60,843 nucleotides of DNA, taken from Ardenticatenia bacterium (GTDB taxonomy: Bacteria; Chloroflexota; Anaerolineae; 4572-78; NAK82). Below, one piece after another: positions 9,237 through 18,317 of the stretch; position 1 is the first letter of the stretch; each line of letters opens with the position of its first letter. Under the pieces are notes generated by a model, which was not told where the DNA came from, did no database searches, and saw only the letters and a program-made list of their open reading frames with translations. The stretch lies in the NCBI GenBank assembly GCA_003130875.1, contig QEXY01000043.1, positions 83,141 to 143,983 on the forward strand. The letters are read 5' to 3'. The position numbers were made by a program, and so were the translations under genes.

Positions 9237-11825
9237 TTATTGTAAATCCTCTAGACGAGGAGAAAGGCGACCATTTGACCGTTGTAATACTACTTCAATA
9301 TAGTCCTTCTCTTGATCCACCAGGTGCAATCGTCTCCCCGTGGATAAGTCGTACAAGCCGATACGCAGCCGATAGCGTCCGTCCTGCATTGAGGGCAGCG
9401 GACCAAGCGAATAGTGGTCGAGCACAACTTCGCCTGGGCTCCACAAAGAAGTCGGATAACGGCCCTGCTGGGGCATGTTGTCTTGTTGCGCCACCAGACT
9501 GCCTCGTTCATCCAGCAGGTGTGTAAAGACAGTATAATCGTGTGGGATGATATCGACCGCCTGCCAGTGTAGTACCACCCCAACCATATCTGCGTTTTTG
9601 CCGTACACGTCTAAGCCGCGTAACAAGATATTGTCCTCGAATCGGATGTTCAGCGCAAATGCCGGCGCGGGCGGAGGCCGCTTGCGCACTACTAGCTTGC
9701 CTAGCGTAATGCTGTCACTTCGTATGGCATTGCCATCAGCTGTCTGTACCATAAGGCGCTGTCCTGAGGCACGATGGTACAGCCCGACCTCGAACTGATA
9801 GACGCCCTCAGGGGCATCCTGTGGCAGCTGGAAGGCGTGGATCTCCTGAACGGTGAGGCCAGGTGACCAGAAATGGCTGTGGAGCAAGATGGAGCTCCCC
9901 AAGGACTGATTAACCTGAGCGATACGTTGCCCTGTCTGCAAGTTGAAGAGATGGATGAACAGATCATAGTCGCCATCAATCGAGCGCATACTTTTCCATT
10001 GCAACCGGAGGGAAAAGGATTGCCCCGGCTCGGCTTGCTCTGGTCGCACAAGAGCTCCTACTAAGAGCAAGTCATCAGCGAAATTGACCTTGATCGGCTG
10101 GACTGTCTCCGTCCTGTCGGGCAGGATCGGTGTGTTGGGATCGAGAGGATACACATCTGCTACAACTTCTCCACAGTTGTCGTTGAGAGAGAGCAGGGGC
10201 ATGTTGGTGCGCACCGCCTTAGCTAGAGTGATGGCTTGCGTCTGGTCCAGCTGAGGGAGGAGATGGGCGACGCCAGTGCCATCAACAAGCGGTTCAAGCA
10301 GCGTCCAAGCGGATGGAGTACTCCCATCGTGTGGTATAATACCCACTGCTCTTGTTCTGTCAGCGGTGTGAAAATAGTCGTGAGCGATCAAGGCAGTCGC
10401 TGCTTCGTAGGAGATGCTGTCCAACGTCGGGTAACGTGCTTGGAGCAAAAAGCGGGTAGGCGCATCCGTGTAGAAACGGTTGGGGAGCAGGACAAGCTGT
10501 CTGGGGCGTTTGGTCAAGTAATCGGCCAAGACATGCGCATGATGACATGATGGAGCAAAACTGTTCGCCCAGACGAAAAAGTAATCACGCACACCTGTTG
10601 CACCACCTATACAGAGGAGAGCCAGTGTCGGGAGCATCACACTCCACAGATGATGCGACTGCGCGTACCACCGGGGACGCCTGCTGAAGTGCTGGATACA
10701 AAAGCTGGTTGTCACTGCTAACCCAATCGCTGCGATGAGGCACAATGCTGGCCAGGCGACAATGCCCCGTAAGGGTGTGGTCACCGCTTCCCAATCCTGC
10801 CGTGAAAGCAACGGGGGGAGAAATCCCACCACCCACCAGCTCAGAAGCCACCAGCATGTCGAGCGACGAAAATGGCGCATACAGGCCAGCATGCCGACGA
10901 AGAGCCCCAGCCCGCTCAAGACATTCAAGCTCGGCCAGTGACCCACCCAATTACCCCCGCCAAACTGGATCATCAGCAAGCGGATGGCGTTCATTCCCAG
11001 TGCAAGTGGGAAGGCGCTGTCCATAGGCAGGCTGATAGCTGCTGCGCGACTGCTGAAGGCATGGGGATTGCGCACGAAGTAGAGCAGTAATGGGCCGCTG
11101 ACAAAAGCTGCCATACCCAGAAAAACCACCAGCCCACGTCCGATCCATCCGCGTTTGTTCGACCCCTGTGTCAGCCACACCCAAGCCAATAGGATAAACA
11201 GGGGAAGCAGGAGACGCGCCGCCGTGTAGGTGTAAAATGTTACGCCAAGCAAAAAACCTGCAGCGCTCCACCAGGGTAAGCTTGCACTGAAAGGGAGCGT
11301 CACGAGGCGGCGCGCGCGCCATAGGCACCATACACAGGCGAGCAGTACTGGTGGCAGCACAATGGCGCGCAGCGCCAGACGGCTGAAGTAGATGTGCCAG
11401 TAGCATACTGCCATACCGGTTGCAGCTAATAATCCGACGCGCACTGGCAGAAGTGCATCTCCTTGTGCCATCTCTTTAGGCGCCAGCTGGCGGCCAACGG
11501 CATACAAAAGGGGAATGGTCAACGTGCCTACCACCATCGAGCAGAAGCGCAAGGCAAAAACGGAAATGCCGAGAATCTGTAAGGTGATACCTTGAATGTA
11601 TAGGAACAATGTCTCCCGCCCGAAGTTGTTCTGCAGGAACGGGGTCAACCATCTCTCACGCACCAACCGCAGCGCATCCAGTCCATTGATGCTCTCATCC
11701 AGGCTGAGTTCCAAAGGCAGATCGTTCAGTCGGATGACCCGCAGTGCAAAGGTCACCCATACCAGAAACACCATGAACCAGAATGGCAGCCTACGGAGAC
11801 CCATCTCGTCAAACCAGCTCCGCAT
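9237..11825 (-). CDS. GT-C/GT39-like membrane glycosyltransferase with two beta-sandwich modules
   Basis: The N-terminal half is multi-pass. After the first helix comes LSLDESINGLDALRL with the acidic pair Asp43-Glu44, typical of lipid-phosphate-sugar-dependent GT-C enzymes (PMT/ArnT group). The last 300 residues are two extracytoplasmic beta-sandwich modules (about 560-705 and 715-855). The second has the full motif set found across this cluster: YTVFTHLLDERG, AQQDNMPQQGRYPTSLW, SPGEVV and GLYDLSTGRRL. The gene begins 9 bp after the preceding stop, so translation is probably coupled. The N-terminus closely parallels the gene at 20305-22911, so the two look like paralogues. Sugar donor and acceptor cannot be read from sequence. 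Confidence 0.82.
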   Translation of the reverse strand: MRSWFDEMGLRRLPFWFMVFLVWVTFALRVIRLNDLPLELSLDESINGLDALRLVRERWLTPFLQNNFGRETLFLYIQGITLQILGISVFALRFCSMVVGTLTIPLLYAVGRQLAPKEMAQGDALLPVRVGLLAATGMAVCYWHIYFSRLALRAIVLPPVLLACVWCLWRARRLVTLPFSASLPWWSAAGFLLGVTFYTYTAARLLLPLFILLAWVWLTQGSNKRGWIGRGLVVFLGMAAFVSGPLLLYFVRNPHAFSSRAAAISLPMDSAFPLALGMNAIRLLMIQFGGGNWVGHWPSLNVLSGLGLFVGMLACMRHFRRSTCWWLLSWWVVGFLPPLLSRQDWEAVTTPLRGIVAWPALCLIAAIGLAVTTSFCIQHFSRRPRWYAQSHHLWSVMLPTLALLCIGGATGVRDYFFVWANSFAPSCHHAHVLADYLTKRPRQLVLLPNRFYTDAPTRFLLQARYPTLDSISYEAATALIAHDYFHTADRTRAVGIIPHDGSTPSAWTLLEPLVDGTGVAHLLPQLDQTQAITLAKAVRTNMPLLSLNDNCGEVVADVYPLDPNTPILPDRTETVQPIKVNFADDLLLVGALVRPEQAEPGQSFSLRLQWKSMRSIDGDYDLFIHLFNLQTGQRIAQVNQSLGSSILLHSHFWSPGLTVQEIHAFQLPQDAPEGVYQFEVGLYHRASGQRLMVQTADGNAIRSDSITLGKLVVRKRPPPAPAFALNIRFEDNILLRGLDVYGKNADMVGVVLHWQAVDIIPHDYTVFTHLLDERGSLVAQQDNMPQQGRYPTSLWSPGEVVLDHYSLGPLPSMQDGRYRLRIGLYDLSTGRRLHLVDQEKDYIEVVLQRSNGRLSPRLEDLQ

Positions 11826-11834
11826 CTGACTTTA

Positions 11835-14800
11835 TCATTCTTCTTCCACCACGTAAGACGATTTGGTCGGGAGGTACAGCGTGCTCAAACGAATCGCATC
11901 CTGCAGTGATCCCGATGTGGCTGCGCCTACTGCAGCCAGTCGCTGGCCGGTAGTGATGTCGTACAACCCGGCCAGGATGTCATACTCACCAGGTGGCAGA
12001 TCAGCCGGCAGTGGCATTGTAACGACGTCGCGGATCACTTCGCCAACATCCCACAACGAGGCAGGATAAGCACCATTGGCTGGCGGACGGTCCATTTGGG
12101 TCACGATCTCAGAAGTCCCCGCCTTTGTCAGATGGACGAACGTAGTATAGTCAAGCGGCATTGGTGCATCGCAACGCCAGTACAGCACGATCTCTATCTC
12201 GGTCGGTCGTACAGAGAGATCATAGCCGATGAGGGTGACCAGCTCACCCAGACTGTCAGCACGTGGGTGCTCAGGGGCAAGTGTACCACTGACGATCACA
12301 TCTGGCGGTGCACCGCCCACCTTAATGGTGGTCAGGGTGACACTGTTGGCATTCAACGGATTGCCCGCTGCGTCAGTTCGCCACACAGGGTGAATTTGCC
12401 CTTGCATCACCTGGTAGAGCCCCACATCGAGATGGTAGACTCCGGGGGGTGCCGCTACATCCACCGGCAGCGCATACTCGTCCCGCACCACCTCACCGGC
12501 TGCCCATAAAGCCGTGCTGTAATAGTCTCGTGGGATGCGGTCGCGACCGCCCCATTGTCGTAGATCAGCCCCCAATAGGTGATTGAAAACGATATAGTGT
12601 CTCTGCACGTCTCGTTCGGCCCGCCAGTAAAGAGTGATAGGCAGCACACCGCCCGGTTGTACCTTGCGCTCCGGAAGGTCATAGCCCAGCAGGGTGATCT
12701 CGCCGCCGAAGAGAGCGTTCACCACGTGCTGCATAGGCGGCACGGCAAAGTCGCGTTGTCGCAGGCGCACTTCCAGCACTGGTTCGCTGATGAACGCTTG
12801 ATCCCCGCTGCGCAGTTGTACTCGATAGCGACCAGGTGACCAACGGGCACCGACCAGAAACGTGTAAACGTCATCCGTCTGGTACAACGCTGCCTGTTCG
12901 ATCCCGTCAGGCCCCAGCAAAGTCACAACGTATGGTTGTCCCTCCGATGGTTGCGCATGGAGGCTTATCTGAATAGTGGCACGATAGCGAAAAATGGGCA
13001 GAGGATCATCCGTCCGTCCTGATTGCCAGATGTCGAGTGTGCCACTGCGCCCATCGGGCAGCTGCCAGACATGCCTGCCCGTGACGATCGAGACGTTTGG
13101 CAGTGCCAGAGTGGTCAGACATTGGCCGCCATCCGGGGCTCGTTCCGGGTGATTGGTAGCGGTGACGGGCACTAGTCGTAGACATAAGCGGTACGCGCCT
13201 GCGCGCAGGCCAACCACTACCAGCCATGTCTCATCGCGTACCACATCGCCTGACTGCCAGGCACGCGTGGGATACCGCCCTCCTGCGGGATGTCCGAGCC
13301 AACGTGCGTAGATATGCCCATCCTCGCCGACTAAGAACAGATCGGTCAGGAAATCCTCGGACGAATCACCTGTGCTGCGCCAGGTGAGCGTCACTGGCAG
13401 AGCGCCAGACGCATTGAGTGGCTGCACCTCATAACCGAGCAGCTCGACTGCATCGTTCAACGGGAGATGCACCGGGTTAGTCACCTGCTCTGTGGCATCA
13501 GCAGTGGTGCGCACCGGGAGCGGTTCAGGAAAGGCGGATGTTATGACGCCATAGAAATTGAGCAACCCTATGCCCAATAATATACCAGAGACACCGAGCA
13601 ACGCTGGTTGGCGATTCGACGGTTTAAACCACGAGGCCAAACCGGTGGCGAGCAGCAGTCCAATGGATACTGTCGCAGGAAACAGGATGTGTCGTCCCTG
13701 TGCTGTCTCAATCACATTGCCAGTGAGAATGTAACGCAGCACGGGAAACGGCAGCAGCAGGAATACTTGGAGAACCAATAGGATGTATGGGTATGGGTGC
13801 TCAGCCGTTGTCGATACCCATGCTGTTTGCACCGTACGACTGCTGCCGCGGCACACTGCATTGCACAGCAGTCCGGCCAACGCCAGGACAGTCAGGCAAG
13901 CAACACCGCCGCACAAAGCGGTACCGAAGGGATGATCAAGCGGACTTCCGGGCAGCCAGAACGAAACAAACATCTGGCCCAACCATCTGGGCCAATCGAT
14001 TGATGGGCGGACCAATGCGGCGGATCCGGACAGCATTCCACCGCTGAGAAATGACGCCATCTGCTGCAAGCTGGCATCTGCGCGCGCGCCGCCTATAAAC
14101 GGCTTGATCAAGCCGATCAGCCATCCTAGCCGGCGCACCTCATTGAAGTGCCACAGTATAAAAACAAACCACCACGCCGCTGCGACGCTGAAGGTACCAG
14201 CGAACACGGCGAGGCGGCTCCAGGCTGCCTGCTTGTTCAATCTTCCACTTCGTATCGCTAGGATGAGCAATATGACCACCAACAGAGGGAACAATACTAC
14301 GCTGTACTTGGTGGTGACCGCCATTCCCAGGCAAATCCCGGCCATGGCATAAGGTTTTATCTCCATCGACCGTTGCCACGCGCGTGTCAGACACCAGGTG
14401 AAAAGAGCAGAGAGCAAGCCGAGCAGGTTGTCGTCGTTCACTGCGGCTGCAATAAAGGTGAATTGGGCACTTGCGGCAACCAGAGCAGCAGCACCAAGAG
14501 CGCACGATTTACATTCGGGCCGCGCTGCACGCGCAGCCAGATAGACCGTCACGACAGTGGCAGCACTGAACAGCAACGAGATCAGCCGTGCCAGGTGCCA
14601 TGCCAAGACAATACCTTGAAACGGGAACAACTCATCTTCGGTATGCACTATGGAGAACGGTGGTAATCCGTCAGCAATCAACAGGCGGCGCGGATCAGTG
14701 CTGTATTCTTTCAGGCGCGGCAATGTGGTGTAGTCCACCCAGCGCAATGCTATTCCGATCAATAGGTGGTAGAGCATCGGCGTATCGGACTTGTAGCCGG

Positions 14801-14975
14801 CCAATTCACGCTCTGAATAGCTGCGCGGCGGATGACCATGCTCGCTGATAAAGCGGATCAGGTGCATATGGGCGGTTTCATCCGGCGCTTCGCCCAATAG
14901 ATTGAACCAGCTGATGCTACCTGCTGTCACAATGAAAGCAACCAGCACAAAGACCAAAGCAGGAGGACGAGCCAT
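11835..14975 (-). CDS. DUF2142/GT39-like membrane protein with about four beta-sandwich modules
   Basis: A 1,046-aa protein. Its multi-pass N-terminal half carries GEAPDETAHMHLIRF (Asp32-Glu33) after the first helix and a long first extracytoplasmic loop, as in DUF2142 and GT39-like families. From about residue 490 onwards lie three clear beta-sandwich modules and one divergent one (the second). Motifs include ELLGYEVQPL, TLLGYDLPER, YTTFVHLTKAG, YPASLW and GLYDITTGQRL. It is closest in the window to the next upstream gene (14985-18293), with the same D-E context and module number, so a local duplication is likely. It lies 9 bp from each neighbour inside the operon. Predicted role: transfer of a sugar from a polyprenyl carrier on the outer membrane face, by family inference. 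Confidence 0.78.
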   Translation of the reverse strand: MARPPALVFVLVAFIVTAGSISWFNLLGEAPDETAHMHLIRFISEHGHPPRSYSERELAGYKSDTPMLYHLLIGIALRWVDYTTLPRLKEYSTDPRRLLIADGLPPFSIVHTEDELFPFQGIVLAWHLARLISLLFSAATVVTVYLAARAARPECKSCALGAAALVAASAQFTFIAAAVNDDNLLGLLSALFTWCLTRAWQRSMEIKPYAMAGICLGMAVTTKYSVVLFPLLVVILLILAIRSGRLNKQAAWSRLAVFAGTFSVAAAWWFVFILWHFNEVRRLGWLIGLIKPFIGGARADASLQQMASFLSGGMLSGSAALVRPSIDWPRWLGQMFVSFWLPGSPLDHPFGTALCGGVACLTVLALAGLLCNAVCRGSSRTVQTAWVSTTAEHPYPYILLVLQVFLLLPFPVLRYILTGNVIETAQGRHILFPATVSIGLLLATGLASWFKPSNRQPALLGVSGILLGIGLLNFYGVITSAFPEPLPVRTTADATEQVTNPVHLPLNDAVELLGYEVQPLNASGALPVTLTWRSTGDSSEDFLTDLFLVGEDGHIYARWLGHPAGGRYPTRAWQSGDVVRDETWLVVVGLRAGAYRLCLRLVPVTATNHPERAPDGGQCLTTLALPNVSIVTGRHVWQLPDGRSGTLDIWQSGRTDDPLPIFRYRATIQISLHAQPSEGQPYVVTLLGPDGIEQAALYQTDDVYTFLVGARWSPGRYRVQLRSGDQAFISEPVLEVRLRQRDFAVPPMQHVVNALFGGEITLLGYDLPERKVQPGGVLPITLYWRAERDVQRHYIVFNHLLGADLRQWGGRDRIPRDYYSTALWAAGEVVRDEYALPVDVAAPPGVYHLDVGLYQVMQGQIHPVWRTDAAGNPLNANSVTLTTIKVGGAPPDVIVSGTLAPEHPRADSLGELVTLIGYDLSVRPTEIEIVLYWRCDAPMPLDYTTFVHLTKAGTSEIVTQMDRPPANGAYPASLWDVGEVIRDVVTMPLPADLPPGEYDILAGLYDITTGQRLAAVGAATSGSLQDAIRLSTLYLPTKSSYVVEEE

Positions 14976-14984
14976 CCGAGATTC

Positions 14985-17900
14985 TCACTCCACCTTGAGC
15001 TCAGTCAAAAGGATGGCATCATCGGGCAAGCGAATCCCGTCGCTCATGACAACCGGTAGCCGCTGACCGGATGCCAGGAGATACATGCCCACCAGCAAAC
15101 GATATGGGCCCTGTGGCGCATCCGGTCGTACAATGATAAGATAGCGATCCACCACCGTCTGGCCGATTTCCCATTGTGAGGTCGGATAGCGCCCTTCTTG
15201 AGGTTGGTTGTCTTGTTGCCCCCATACTTGCCCATCCGGTCCGAGCAATTGGGTGAAGACCGTATAATCACCCTCAGGTGGTCGAAGAGCTTGCCAGTAA
15301 AGTGCCAGATGGAGCGTTTGACCCGGTGATAGGGGCACATCAGGCGAAGGTGACAGGTCGTAGCCGAGCAGCTGTATCTGATCACCCAAGGTAGCCTGGA
15401 GCGAGTAGGAAGGCATACCGTCCTCGGCCACATCCCTCACGCGTATTTGCCCCAGATAAAAGCGATCGGTGGGCTTCTGTAGAGAACCGTTTGTGACCGG
15501 CAACCAGCTGTAGGAGCTACCTCCACTACCATCTCGATATTCATAGAGGCCCAGCTGAATGGTGTATAGGCCAGGTGGAGTCTGCAAATATACAGGGAGC
15601 AGGTAGGTCTCTGAGACATATTCGCCCGGCGCCCACAGCACATTAGGATAGTGGCCTCCCAGCGACCAGTTCAGCTGACCTCCGACGCGTGCCATATGGT
15701 CAAGCAGATAGAACACAATCGTATAAGGCTGGCTCATCATACGATGGGAACGCCAATACGCTGTGATGGGTATGCTTTCCCCAGGCCAGCGCGGCGAATG
15801 GTCCAGCTCATAGTGCACCAGCTCGATACACGGCTCAGCGACGCCCGCACCGCAGCTGATAATAGTGGTTTCCCGGTGCGCTGCCAGATGGGCAGGAAAG
15901 TCAAAGTCACGCCAGCGCGTCGCAACTTGTATGAGCACGTTTGTTTCCACTCCTTCGGATGTTCGCAGCATGTATTCGCCCGGCCATACGGATGCGTCCA
16001 CAATGAAGCTGTGAGCGGTGATCTCCTCACCCCCTTGGAGTTGGCACACCCTTTGTGAAGCCACTGGCCACCATCTCCGCGCTGGGTTCTCTTGAACGGC
16101 CAGCCACACCGATGGGCCTCCTCCCGCGTTCGCACTTGCTTGTCGTACGAACACAGTAAATCCCTGGCGTAGCTGCTGCACTCGGAGTATTTCCTGGCGC
16201 AGCAGTCCTTGAGCTGTCCACACTTGTACGCGCGGTGGAACCATGTTCTCGCGTGCCGCTCTCTTTAAGCGGACATGGCCAAGTGCAACCGGCTCATGGC
16301 GCGGTGAGTTTGTATCTATCGCTGTAGCTGCCGAGTCCATCTGCAAAGGGAGGGGCTCCAGCTTCAACGTGTAGATCCCCTCCGGCAAGCAAGTCGATGT
16401 AGGTATGGTTATCTCATCGCGAATCCAATAGCCCGCTTCCCAGGCGCGCATAGGATAACGTCCGTCTAAAGGGTGAGCGTTGGTGCAAAGTGCCTCTCTC
16501 TGCCATGCGTCCTGCAAACAGAGGCGCACAAGGTAGTCGCGAGCTTGAGATGTACCAGCATACCAGTGCAGAGCGATTGGAATGCCTGTCCCTGCCTCAA
16601 AAGAAGGTATCTCTGCATCCGAAGATACAGGCAGATCATAGCCCAGAAATCTCAGACCCGAGGCGAAGGAAACCTCGAGACGGTGCCCAACAGGGGCTTC
16701 CTTTGGATTCAGTGAGCGAATGGGCAAATAGGGTAGATAGTTGGGGAGAATGATGCTTGGGAGTGTGACCACACTGAGCAACAGTAGCGCGGATGGCAGT
16801 GACAAGAGCCACAACGTGCTCCACGGGTGAACATGGGGGCTTCCTGCGATTCTCTGTCCACCATGACGAGACAGAAGAAGTGAGCGTGCTGAGTGTACGA
16901 GATTGCGGGCGACATTTGGCAGGACGTTCAGTCCATATATGACGAAAAAGGCGAGTGCGGTTAGGGCTGGATAAAGGTGTCTCCCTTGGGCCGTCTCGCG
17001 TGCCGGCCGTGATGCCTGACGCATGACCACAATACTCAGATAGAATAGTAGATGCAGAGCCAGCACGATGATATCCCAACGCCATGTAGAAGGATGCAAT
17101 GTCACAACACGTTTGGCACGCTGTCCTCTGCCAGCGATCATAAGTTTTACCAGCCATCCTCCCAGGCCAGCTGCGGCCAGCAGACACCAAACACCGAATG
17201 CCCAGTAAACCCACATCGGCGCGAAGATGTGCAACCATCCATAGGTAAGCCAGAAAGAACGGAAAAGCAGATCTGCCCAGTCACTCCAGTCGAATGTGCC
17301 GCCGAGCGTTGCACTGACAGGAGTCTCAAGCAAGTGGCTTAATCCCGTGGTCAGCACCGGGTCGCCGAACGGTGCGATCAGGCCACGCACCCAGCCCAAC
17401 TCTGCCACCTGATTAAAGTGGAGGAGGAGAAAAGCAAACCACCATCCGGCCGTCAGCGCGAAAGCGAGCATCATCCACGCCCAGTGACGCAGCCAGGTCA
17501 ACCATGCCTGACGTGCAGATGAAGAATTTGCCGCAGCACGCCAGGCTAACACGATGCACAACAATGTTGCCTCGGGCAGCAAGACCAAGCCATGGTATTT
17601 GGTAACCGCTGCTAGCCCTATTAACAAGCCCAAAAGCAGGAAGTCACCCCGCTTTTCGGAACCTTGCGCGACGCGCACCATTCCATATACCGCCCATGCC
17701 ACCAACGGCACAACCAGAGCATCATCGCTCACCACAGCGCTGTTGATGAGGAAACGCGGTAGGAAGGCCACGAACGCCGCCATCGCCGCAGCAAGATCGC
17801 GACGATGTGGGACGAGACGCAGTGCAGTGAGGTAGGCCGCTATGACCGTGATAGCCCCCAACGGTACTGAGACGAGGCGCGCTAGATGCCATGCCAGCGC

Positions 17901-18293
17901 CACACCGCGCCAGGGGAAAAGCTCATCCTCAGTATGAAAGACGCGATTGGCTTTGAAGCCATCGGTGGGGATCAGGCGCTTAGGATTCGCCTGCGTTTCC
18001 GGCAGTGCTAACAGGGGTGTGAGATCAACATGCTGGCTGAGCAATGCCACCAGGCCGTGATAGACAGGCGAGGCATCGCCTTTGGGTCCAATGGCGTTGC
18101 GTTCTGAAATCGTGAGCGGAGGACGCCCGTGCTCGGCGATAAAGCGCACCAGGGCGAAGTGGTCAGTTTCGTCAGCCGCCTCGCCGAGGGGCAATAGACA
18201 GCTGAAAGCTGTCGCCAAGCAGAGGAACAATCCCAGAATAACGATCAGTGGCCAATGACGGCGCAACACCCACAGTTCCTTCAGACCGCCCAT
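14985..18293 (-). CDS. DUF2142/GT39-like membrane protein with about four beta-sandwich modules (paralogue of 11835-14975)
   Basis: A 1,102-aa protein beginning MGGLKELWVL, with GEAADETDHFALVRF (Asp41-Glu42) directly after helix one. Further shared features with the neighbouring 1,046-aa protein are EHGRPP.T.SER, HTEDELFPW.G..LAWHLARL and CL.R.W-type loops. The C-terminal half has modules at roughly 550-690, 700-810 (divergent), 820-960 and 965-1102. The last is canonical, with YTVFTQLLGPDGQVWGQQDN and YPTSQW. The gene is the third from the end of the operon and starts 24 bp after the preceding stop. The expanded C-terminus is unusual for GT-C enzymes, where this region is normally one compact domain. 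Substrate unknown. Confidence 0.78.
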   Translation of the reverse strand: MGGLKELWVLRRHWPLIVILGLFLCLATAFSCLLPLGEAADETDHFALVRFIAEHGRPPLTISERNAIGPKGDASPVYHGLVALLSQHVDLTPLLALPETQANPKRLIPTDGFKANRVFHTEDELFPWRGVALAWHLARLVSVPLGAITVIAAYLTALRLVPHRRDLAAAMAAFVAFLPRFLINSAVVSDDALVVPLVAWAVYGMVRVAQGSEKRGDFLLLGLLIGLAAVTKYHGLVLLPEATLLCIVLAWRAAANSSSARQAWLTWLRHWAWMMLAFALTAGWWFAFLLLHFNQVAELGWVRGLIAPFGDPVLTTGLSHLLETPVSATLGGTFDWSDWADLLFRSFWLTYGWLHIFAPMWVYWAFGVWCLLAAAGLGGWLVKLMIAGRGQRAKRVVTLHPSTWRWDIIVLALHLLFYLSIVVMRQASRPARETAQGRHLYPALTALAFFVIYGLNVLPNVARNLVHSARSLLLSRHGGQRIAGSPHVHPWSTLWLLSLPSALLLLSVVTLPSIILPNYLPYLPIRSLNPKEAPVGHRLEVSFASGLRFLGYDLPVSSDAEIPSFEAGTGIPIALHWYAGTSQARDYLVRLCLQDAWQREALCTNAHPLDGRYPMRAWEAGYWIRDEITIPTSTCLPEGIYTLKLEPLPLQMDSAATAIDTNSPRHEPVALGHVRLKRAARENMVPPRVQVWTAQGLLRQEILRVQQLRQGFTVFVRQASANAGGGPSVWLAVQENPARRWWPVASQRVCQLQGGEEITAHSFIVDASVWPGEYMLRTSEGVETNVLIQVATRWRDFDFPAHLAAHRETTIISCGAGVAEPCIELVHYELDHSPRWPGESIPITAYWRSHRMMSQPYTIVFYLLDHMARVGGQLNWSLGGHYPNVLWAPGEYVSETYLLPVYLQTPPGLYTIQLGLYEYRDGSGGSSYSWLPVTNGSLQKPTDRFYLGQIRVRDVAEDGMPSYSLQATLGDQIQLLGYDLSPSPDVPLSPGQTLHLALYWQALRPPEGDYTVFTQLLGPDGQVWGQQDNQPQEGRYPTSQWEIGQTVVDRYLIIVRPDAPQGPYRLLVGMYLLASGQRLPVVMSDGIRLPDDAILLTELKVE

Positions 18294-18317
18294 CGTGGCA
18301 TTATTTGGCGCCTTCGC